The notes under the pieces were generated by a model, which made no database searches, had not been told where the DNA came from, and saw only the letters and a list, made by a program, of their open reading frames with translations. Below are positions 17,201 through 20,863 of a stretch of DNA of 20,863 nucleotides, one piece after another. The stretch spans positions 1 to 20,863 of the forward strand of contig JBBDYH010000104.1 in the NCBI GenBank assembly GCA_040901795.1. The letters run 5' to 3'. Numbering within the stretch: position 1 is the stretch's first letter; every line of letters starts with the position of its first letter. Origin of the DNA: JBBDYH01 sp040901795 (GTDB taxonomy: Bacteria > Planctomycetota > Planctomycetia > Pirellulales > JALHPA01). The position numbers and the translations under genes were made by a program.

Positions 17201-17623
17201 CAAATACCGATCGGTGAGGCCGTAGTCATAGGCCATCACGATGTGCTCATGCCGCAGCCGCGCCAGCGCACGGGCTTCGCGCTGAAATCGCTGGGCGAAT
17301 TCCTGCCCCCCGGCCGCCTGACGGGGAAGAATCTTGATCGCCACGGTGCGGTCAAGGGTGCGCTGATAGGCTTTGTAAACCGCGCCCATACCCCCTTGGC
17401 CGATCAGCTCCAGCACGTCGAAGTTCAACAGGTCCGCCTCGACTTCGACCGGGTCGGGCGCCGTGAACGGATGCGTGCCCGGCGTGCTCCCCTCGGCCAG
17501 CGCGACTGTGTTGGTCAACTCGATGCCGCGTTCGAAGAGACAACGCCCGCAGAGTCCGCCGGCCGCGTTGTCGCTGGTCAATTCCTCGCCACAGTTGGGG
17601 CAAGTTTCGGTCATGAGTAACAT
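14207..17623 (-). CDS. Membrane Ser/Thr protein kinase with secretin-like and polysaccharide-export-like outer domains
   Basis: A 1138-residue protein. A zinc-ribbon-like C8-x2-C11...C25-x2-C28 opens it. The kinase domain spans about 68-350 with glycine loop IGQGGMGAV (74-82), K97, E116, HRD (218-220), DFG (238-240) and APE (268-270), so it should be active. One membrane segment lies at about 374-395. The outer part has three secretin N-like repeats (about 436-490, 586-645, 660-720), each ending in an x-I-x-K-I-E-A-hydrophobic helix. A coiled coil (about 505-580) lies between the first and second. Two Wza/polysaccharide-export-like repeats follow (about 736-806 and 829-900, with DLDGYVNLG). 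The region from 920 to 1090 is unrecognised, and the tail is charged. Residues 164-191 look like an insertion between the hinge and helix E. The ATG at 17623 has GAGG five bases upstream. An ECF sigma gene lies upstream on the same strand, a frequent planctomycete pairing. Confidence 0.88.
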   Translation of the reverse strand: MLLMTETCPNCGEELTSDNAAGGLCGRCLFERGIELTNTVALAEGSTPGTHPFTAPDPVEVEADLLNFDVLELIGQGGMGAVYKAYQRTLDRTVAIKILPRQAAGGQEFAQRFQREARALARLRHEHIVMAYDYGLTDRYLYSVMEYVGGPNLREFLRSKTKPLSPAQCSHHAPRDEISLPDESQRECAASLSPRRALEIARDVCAALQFAHENGIVHRDIKPENILLDESGRVKIADFGLAKLLQPDPCELALTHTRHFMGTLHYMAPEQCERPHETDHRADIYSLGVLLYEMLTSELPLGRFDSPSSRANVDSRVDDVVLRALEKDPARRYQTAAAFREAITSVLEQLKAPHSATAQPAVASDARRTRPRGPLVAAGFLAFLVVAYFGWQFLLKYQRDKEGNTTITVESKGGDEKPPKVASQETRLLRADEEVTRAFTLRRDNFSEISDLVYKIFSESAEIGNAGGHTMIARGNSETIQKIEALVRRLNQATPPIGEPRDLSPQLLEEQIDREPQVLELRKRIADVEKLHEYQRSVSTNPKSDQALWRYNQRLETLKQAEEELKAQLRELAMRSVRKSVAQGPTTKIFSLSNSNAAEVSKAVRKVYPEGIDYYMGTDTLSNSLVATGDPEKIAKIEAVVRHLDAATQKGEKAGRANSEIKIFLLQNSRAAEALAMLRKLYPDSQAVRMTADARTNSLIVEGNRETLSKIEAILLRLDERGSPDASDGPTTIQREHVLHISATGEFEDAPLDGRYGIDLDGYVNLGAKYGKIKVLGLTADKAQEAILAELRKILSDPKVVLSIEDPSGGTTRAVPNHGQPSSPVRISREGVVRISASGTVPEGPINGLYTVDLDGYVNLGAEYGKVKIAGRTADQAQEAILNKLREVLARPKVILTIEAVGPQNPADLKDAVSTAQEKQIRTVVLNEWELEIDQAGGLVDSRRLTNEEFANRVEQPDHVTILPIPKYSIKNDDGWPPRSEDLPIGLAHALLFNDFGTLAVAYRFYDHTPTTMIVRGERGDEQVVIPYVLVIKGPHLGRKEFVLPNWPERDKVQELVRTPGIIFAPANLRINNGEPLEIFIERGDPRNTSRVRVSNIVKLTWDVANLPRQADEATDEKPKETQPSTQEPKDKKSTPPD
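17051..17134. repeat. In-frame 84-bp repeat insertion inside the kinase gene
   Basis: This segment encodes kinase residues 164-191. It contains the palindrome CATCACGC-GGA-GCGTGATG (17095-17113). The same palindrome family occurs outside the gene at 17733-17752. The segment is bounded by the repeated tripeptide Leu-Ser-Pro (164-166 and 192-194) and near-identical CTCTC(C/T)CCC DNA, as expected for a duplication made by insertion. Removing it restores normal spacing between hinge and helix E. Confidence 0.6.
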
Positions 17624-17653
17624 CGTAACCTCTGGTCGAGAGCGAATGTAGCT

Positions 17654-17670
17654 GCGGCCCTTGTGGCCGC
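17654..17670. repeat. Palindrome GCGGCC-N5-GGCCGC
   Basis: A 6-bp stem with a 5-base loop, the first of five palindromes in the 307-bp gap between the kinase and sigma factor genes. Confidence 0.6.
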
Positions 17671-17681
17671 GTAACCGTAGC

Positions 17682-17726
17682 CCTCTCGCTCCGTTCGGCT
17701 GAGCTCACGGCCGAAGCCGCGAGAGG
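17682..17726. repeat. Nested palindrome CCTCTCGC...GCGAGAGG
   Basis: An 8-bp outer stem (17682-17689 with 17719-17726) encloses an inner stem TTCGGC/GCCGAA (17694-17699 with 17710-17715). This is the largest structure of the palindrome array upstream of the kinase. Confidence 0.65.
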
Positions 17727-17732
17727 ATGCAT

Positions 17733-17752
17733 CATCACGCGGAAGCGTGATG
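17733..17752. repeat. Palindrome CATCACGC-GGAA-GCGTGATG
   Basis: An 8-bp stem with a 4-base loop. It is the second copy of the palindrome found inside the kinase gene at 17095-17113. The copies also share their flanks: GATG...ACTRCACT. Confidence 0.8.
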
Positions 17753-17787
17753 ACTGCACTTCCGCCTGCCGCGGACCGGTCTGCATA

Positions 17788-17803
17788 GCCCGCCGTGGCG
17801 GGC
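17788..17803. repeat. Palindrome GCCCGCC-GT-GGCGGGC
   Basis: A 7-bp stem with a 2-base loop, followed by GGCTA. It is related to the palindrome at 10106-10122 in stem and flank. Confidence 0.7.
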
Positions 17804-17878
17804 GGCTACTATTCAGCTAAGCAAACCGGACAGAAGGATACAATGAATCTTTGAGTGACGACGTCTACTCGCAGGGCT

Positions 17879-17900
17879 GGAACGCCACGGAGGGCGTTCC
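17879..17900. repeat. Palindrome GGAACGCC-N6-GGCGTTCC
   Basis: A perfect 8-bp stem with a 6-base loop located 30 bp after the sigma factor stop codon on its strand. It could act as the 3' structure of the csrA-sigma transcript. No T-run follows. Confidence 0.7.
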
Positions 17901-17930
17901 CTACAGAGCTCCCACAGCGACTCGCGTGGC

Positions 17931-18683
17931 CTACCTTCGGAGGGCTGCAAAGAGCGATTGAATCTCCTCTTTAACGTCGCGGGGCTGCTCCAGAGTGCGA
18001 GCGACTTCGGCCCGGAGCAGTTCGCCGTAGCGGCGGCGGAGGCGGTGGACGGCGACCTTCACCGCGCCGGTGCTCAGACCAAGATCGGCAGCGACGGCGG
18101 CGTGGCTTTCGGCCGCGGCGTCGGCGACGAGGTAAATCTTCAGGCGTGCAAAGAGCGCTGACTTACGCGCCTGGCGGTATTCGTCCTCCAGCCGTGCGAG
18201 GACCTGATCCAACAATGCTAACGCCCAGCGGCGCTCGTAGATGCGTTCCGGAGTGGCGGCGTCGGCAGGCTCGGCCTGATAGCGCGATTCGGCTTCGTCC
18301 CGATTGATCGACACGAGCGTCCGCCCGCCGCCGCGTTTTTGGGCGTGCTGCCGATCCCGCTGGTTGGCGAGAAACCGCTTCAGGCACAACAACAAAAACG
18401 TGCGGAAGCGGCCTTTCTCCGGTCCGGTGGCCGCGAGGAACTCTTTGTCGACCAGCGCCAGAAAGAACTCTTGCGTCAGGTCTTCCGCTTCCACGGCGGA
18501 GGCGCCCTGGCGGCGGACGAAGGCATACAGGGGATACCAGTAGGTCCCGCACAGTTCCGCGAGCGCCTGTTGAAAGCCGGGGGAAGCGCGATCGGCGGCC
18601 GAAAGGACGAGGCTCCATTGCGTGGTGGCGAAGCGGCCGCCGCCATGAGCATTCGCCGCGTCGTTGTGCTCATCGCCGGCCAT
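17931..18683 (-). CDS. ECF-type RNA polymerase sigma factor
   Basis: A 250-residue sigma-70-family protein of the planctomycete type opening with RFATTQWSLVL (17-27). Region 2 spans about 41-112 with the core-binding DLTQEFF (69-74) and a basic LKRFLANQRDRQ helix for -10 recognition. Region 4 is at about 185-225 with the helix-turn-helix LGLSTGAVKVAVHRLRRRY. A linker of about 60 residues joins them. Such sigma factors are often adjacent to Ser/Thr kinases, as here with the 1138-residue kinase 307 bp downstream. The ATG at 18683 is used. A TTG at 18698 would overlap the csrA TGA by four bases (TTGA), allowing coupled translation, and is a serious alternative. It has no anti-sigma neighbour. 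Confidence 0.85.
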   Translation of the reverse strand: MAGDEHNDAANAHGGGRFATTQWSLVLSAADRASPGFQQALAELCGTYWYPLYAFVRRQGASAVEAEDLTQEFFLALVDKEFLAATGPEKGRFRTFLLLCLKRFLANQRDRQHAQKRGGGRTLVSINRDEAESRYQAEPADAATPERIYERRWALALLDQVLARLEDEYRQARKSALFARLKIYLVADAAAESHAAVAADLGLSTGAVKVAVHRLRRRYGELLRAEVARTLEQPRDVKEEIQSLFAALRR

Positions 18684-18694
18684 GCGGACTCGCT

Positions 18695-18892
18695 TCAACT
18701 CGAGGGATCTTTGGAGGAGCGCTCGCGTTGAATGCGCAGGACCGCATCATACAATTCGCGCCGGTGTACGGAAACTTCGCGCGGTACCTCGATGCCCAGC
18801 CGGACTTTATCATCGAGAATCTCAACGACGACCACAGTGATATCGCCGTTGATCACAATCGCCTCGTTCTTTCTGCGCGTCAGTACGAGCAT
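18695..18892 (-). CDS. csrA: CsrA carbon storage regulator (RNA-binding)
   Basis: A 65-residue CsrA/RsmA protein, a homodimer that binds GGA motifs in mRNA leaders and blocks or promotes translation. MLVLTRRKNEAIVING matches the family start. L4 and R44, key RNA contacts, are present, and the signature VPREVSVHRREL (36-47) is intact. The ATG at 18892 has GGAGG seven bases upstream; the longer frame to 18976 is excluded. The ribosome binding site lies in CATGGAGGACC, which contains an ANGGA motif, so CsrA could repress its own translation. Its stop is at or overlapping the start of the sigma factor gene, so the two are surely one operon. In many bacteria csrA lies in flagellar operons; here it does not. 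Confidence 0.93.
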   Translation of the reverse strand: MLVLTRRKNEAIVINGDITVVVVEILDDKVRLGIEVPREVSVHRRELYDAVLRIQRERSSKDPSS

Positions 18893-18942
18893 GAGCGGTC
18901 CTCCATGCGCTAGGGTATCGCTGCCGGGGGCGCGCCGCAACT

Positions 18943-18991
18943 GAGGGTTCAGGGTTCGGGGTTCGGGGTTCAGCAATCAGGGGACAGGGGA
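18943..18991. repeat. Short tandem repeats RGGGTTC and AGGGGAC
   Basis: Four 7-bp units (AGGGTTC twice, GGGGTTC twice) run from 18943 to 18970, then two AGGGGAC units from 18978 to 18991. They lie 50 to 100 bases upstream of the csrA start codon, probably in its leader or promoter zone. Confidence 0.8.
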
Positions 18992-19027
18992 CACAGGGCG
19001 CGGGTGCGCGACGTCGTTGTACGGCAT

Positions 19028-19519
19028 TTACGACGATGGCCCGAACATGATGTTGCCCGGCTTGGCGTCGAGGTAATAGATGCCGTAGCGTTCGAGGGCT
19101 GCGAGGAGCAGGCGCACTTCGGGCCAGCGGTCTTCGAACAGCTCCTGCATCGACTCGCGCCACTCGGCGAGCGTTTCGGCGGAGAACTCTGGGCGGCGGT
19201 CAAAGTGCACCTTGCCGAAGTCCAGAATGAAGGGCGGCGAGACGATCGTCATTTCGACAACGAGAAGTTCATCGTCGAAATCCACGAGCTCAGGCACGGC
19301 AAAGCCGCGCAGTTCGGTTACTCCGGCAGCCTGAAGGCGTTGATAACTTTCGCGTTCAAGCCGATAATTGTGGTGGCGTTCAAAGACCTTAACGGCCGTG
19401 TCCGCAGCCGAAGCCCAGACACGACCGTCGATGCCCTCCCCGAGGGGGCGCTCGAAGTTTAACTCAGTTTTTCTCGCACTCGCGTATTGCTGTGCTCTCT
19501 GTTGACTGGTGAGTTCCAT
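19028..19519 (-). CDS. Small protein-kinase-like protein without activation segment
   Basis: A 163-residue protein. It shows a glycine-loop-like LGEGIDGRV (26-34), VAIK-type lysine K44 in TAVKVF, an E-rich alpha-C helix (E55-E57), a hinge-like LLVVEMTIV (85-93), and a catalytic-loop-like YYLDAKPGNIMF (148-159) with D151, K153 and N156. The protein stops four residues later, before any DFG magnesium loop. A DFG triplet at 100-102 precedes the catalytic loop and is probably coincidental, part of PPFILDFG. It is thus a kinase fold cut short, either a pseudokinase or an unusual small phosphotransferase. The ATG at 19519 lacks a ribosome binding site and shares the CCATGG palindrome with the divergent gene's start. 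Downstream on the same strand is csrA, 135 bp away. Confidence 0.65.
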   Translation of the reverse strand: MELTSQQRAQQYASARKTELNFERPLGEGIDGRVWASAADTAVKVFERHHNYRLERESYQRLQAAGVTELRGFAVPELVDFDDELLVVEMTIVSPPFILDFGKVHFDRRPEFSAETLAEWRESMQELFEDRWPEVRLLLAALERYGIYYLDAKPGNIMFGPSS

Positions 19520-19763
19520 GGATACAACCGCGGTCAACGGTTTTTCGGCTCAGGTGGAACTGCACTTGCAGGTTAACGGCTCGCGCCTTCGGCTGTCGCA
19601 TGTCGGACAAGATATGCTCATCTTTCGTGAGCCGCAGGCGATTCCAGCTCAGACGGAGGGCACATTGACCGTCAAGATCGACGACTTCGAGAAACAGCAA
19701 AAGGTTCTACTCTACGACGGGGCCACGCTGGATTCAAAGCGTGTCAAGTTCAGACGCTGCTAG
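19518..19763 (+). CDS. Small conserved-looking protein of unknown function
   Basis: An 81-residue protein without signal peptide or membrane segment. The pattern is a beta-rich repeat of short strands: VELHLQVNGSRLRL, a middle segment PQAIPAQTEG, then TLTVKIDDFEKQQKVLLY. It looks like a small beta-sandwich or barrel. The ATG at 19518 has GGTGAG five bases upstream; a GTG at 19509 is an alternative. It is divergent from the small kinase-like gene, whose ATG is in the same CCATGG. I do not recognise the family, and a joint function with the divergent gene is only suggested by position. Confidence 0.6.
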   Translation: MDTTAVNGFSAQVELHLQVNGSRLRLSHVGQDMLIFREPQAIPAQTEGTLTVKIDDFEKQQKVLLYDGATLDSKRVKFRRC

Positions 19764-19797
19764 GAAAAACGTCCGTTCGCTTATCGGCACCGCATCG

Positions 19798-19848
19798 GTT
19801 GCTCAATAGTTTGGCGATTCTTGACGACGACGGCTGTTGCTCAATAGT
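19798..19848. promoter_or_regulatory. Direct repeat GTTGCTCAATAGT upstream of glnN
   Basis: A perfect 13-bp direct repeat at 19798-19810 and 19836-19848, centres 38 bp apart. It lies 70 to 120 bases upstream of a possible sigma-54 promoter for the glutamine synthetase, a usual distance for activator sites. It could be a pair of binding sites for a nitrogen or other regulator. Nothing else was recognised in the gap 19764-19995. Confidence 0.4.
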
Positions 19849-19917
19849 AAGTGTGATATCGTAACCCATTGCTACACAATCACTTAGCACGTTTCTCTGT
19901 GCCGCAGCCCGGCGTTC

Positions 19918-19932
19918 TGGTATAACGCTTGC
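19918..19932 (+). promoter_or_regulatory. Possible sigma-54 promoter for glnN
   Basis: TGGTATAACGCTTGC has the sigma-54 layout: GG and GC spaced by 10 bases, with TGG at the -24 side and TTGC at the -12 side. Transcription would begin near 19944, leaving about 50 nt before the TTG start. TATAAC inside it could instead be a sigma-70 -10 box. This is a pattern match only. Confidence 0.4.
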
Positions 19933-19995
19933 CTAAATGCGCAGACCCTTACGGTTTGGCGGCATCTCGTTACCCTCGTTTTCAGGAGTGCGGCT

Positions 19996-20863
19996 TTGAG
20001 TACTGCAAGACAGGCGGCAATCTCGGCGGTCACCAATTACAAATCCAACGGCCAGGCGCTCGACTTCCGGCAAACGCCGACCAGCGAGCTCTTCTGCGCC
20101 AACGTGTTCACCGAGCAGGTGATGAAGGACCGGTTGCCGAAGCCGGTTTACAAGGCCCTGCAGGGGACGATTAAGCGCGGCGCCCCCATCGACCCGAGCA
20201 TCGCCGATGCGGTGGCGTTGGCCATGAAGGACTGGGCAATCGAAAAAGGGGCGACGCACTATGCCCACGTCTTTTATCCGCTGACTGGCTTGACGGCCGA
20301 GAAGCACGATAGCTTCCTGGCGCCGACGGGCGACGGCACGGCCATCGCCGAGTTCAGTGGCAAGGAGCTGATTCAGGGCGAGCCCGACGCTTCGAGCTTC
20401 CCTTCGGGCGGCATCCGGGCGACGTTCGAGGCCCGCGGGTACACGGCCTGGGACCCGACCAGCCCGGCGTACATTCTAGAAAACCCGAACGGCACGGCGC
20501 TGTGCATTCCGACGGCGTTCTGCTCGTGGACCGGCGAGGCGCTCGACAAGAAGACGCCGCTGTTGCGTTCGATGCAGGCGCTCAACAAGCAGGCGCAGCG
20601 GATCTTGAAGCTGTTTGGTCACACCGACGTGGGGCCGATCTTCGCCACCGCGGGTCCAGAGCAGGAGTATTTTCTGATCGACCGCAACTTCTACTTCGCG
20701 CGGCCCGACCTGGTGACGTGCGGCCGCACGCTGTATGGGGCCAAGCCGCCCAAAGGGCAGGAGTTTGAGGATCAGTACTTCGGCGCCATTCCCGAGCGCG
20801 TACTGGCCTGCATGCTCGAAAGCGAGCGCGAGCTGTACAAGCTCGGCGTGCCGGTGAAGACGC
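19996..20863 (+). CDS. glnN: Type III glutamine synthetase (GlnN), 5' part
   Basis: The first 289 codons of a glutamine synthetase of type III; the gene continues past the window edge. Type III enzymes are about 700-730 residues and form ATP-dependent glutamine from glutamate and ammonia. Family blocks seen include the N-terminal FCANVFTEQVMKDRLPKPVY, GATHYAHVFYPLTG, then EKHDSF, PSGGIRATFEARGYTAWDP and GPEQEYFLID, the last carrying catalytic metal-binding glutamates. The frame opens at TTG 19996 with AGGAG seven bases upstream; no ATG fits the family N-terminus. No stop occurs to the window end. A sigma-54-like promoter and 13-bp repeats lie upstream, which suits nitrogen control of this gene. 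Confidence 0.9.
   Translation, partial: MSTARQAAISAVTNYKSNGQALDFRQTPTSELFCANVFTEQVMKDRLPKPVYKALQGTIKRGAPIDPSIADAVALAMKDWAIEKGATHYAHVFYPLTGLTAEKHDSFLAPTGDGTAIAEFSGKELIQGEPDASSFPSGGIRATFEARGYTAWDPTSPAYILENPNGTALCIPTAFCSWTGEALDKKTPLLRSMQALNKQAQRILKLFGHTDVGPIFATAGPEQEYFLIDRNFYFARPDLVTCGRTLYGAKPPKGQEFEDQYFGAIPERVLACMLESERELYKLGVPVKT

Noticed and set aside
17654..17900. A possible CRISPR array in the palindrome-rich gap
   Set aside because: The palindromes differ from each other in sequence and spacing; there is no repeated unit with regular spacers and no cas gene nearby.
19028..19519. DFG at residues 100-102 of the small kinase-like protein as evidence of a circularly permuted kinase
   Set aside because: It follows directly after the hinge-like strand and lacks an activation segment or APE motif after it, so coincidence is more likely.

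Overview
The window looks like planctomycete chromosome, most likely from the Pirellulales or a related order. The evidence is a combination of features rather than one marker: an extracellular protein opening with an LEDRSML motif instead of a hydrophobic signal peptide, two PEP-CTERM proteins, a giant membrane Ser/Thr kinase next to an ECF sigma factor of the FATTQWS type, a free-standing RNA polymerase alpha C-terminal domain, a neutral-ceramidase-like protein followed by a VCBS beta-propeller, and a type III glutamine synthetase. Intergenic DNA is full of short palindromic repeats. No rRNA, tRNA, CRISPR array, transposase or phage gene was seen.

Layout. 1-2856 (+): a heptamer repeat array, a BatA-like von Willebrand A membrane protein, and a class I methyltransferase. 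2857-3297: no recognisable gene. 3298-4779 (+): an LEDR-motif beta-repeat surface protein. 4860-6451 (-): two PEP-CTERM proteins in tandem. 6688-9093 (-): a UvrD/PcrA helicase from a TTG start. 9094-9403: a compound inverted-repeat element, then a sigma-70-like promoter. 9404-9682 (+): the lone alpha-CTD protein. 9684-9826: a tandem hairpin repeat. 9827-9988 (-): a tiny basic protein. 10191-11366 (+): a J-domain/LRR/VanZ fusion. 11408-14086 (+): a two-gene secreted operon (ceramidase-like hydrolase, then propeller). 14207-17623 (-): a 1138-residue kinase with secretin-like and polysaccharide-export-like outer domains. 17654-17900: an array of five palindromes. 17931-18892 (-): ECF sigma factor and csrA. 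19028-19519 (-): a small kinase-like protein. 19518-19763 (+): a small unknown protein, divergent from the previous gene and sharing its start-codon palindrome. 19996-end (+): the 5' part of glnN, which has a TTG start and a possible sigma-54 promoter.

How the genes may work together. The minus-strand run (kinase-like protein, CsrA, ECF sigma, membrane kinase) reads as a regulatory block with post-transcriptional, transcriptional and phosphorylation control. Its most unusual member is the kinase, whose region beyond the membrane segment carries three secretin N-like repeats, a coiled coil and two Wza-like repeats. That architecture could sense or contact an export structure, which is inference. 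The kinase gene also appears to contain a copy of a palindromic repeat inserted in frame, and a second copy lies just upstream of the gene. The strongest small-scale signal is the 101-bp element at 9155-9255, whose two hairpins differ by a compensatory base-pair change.
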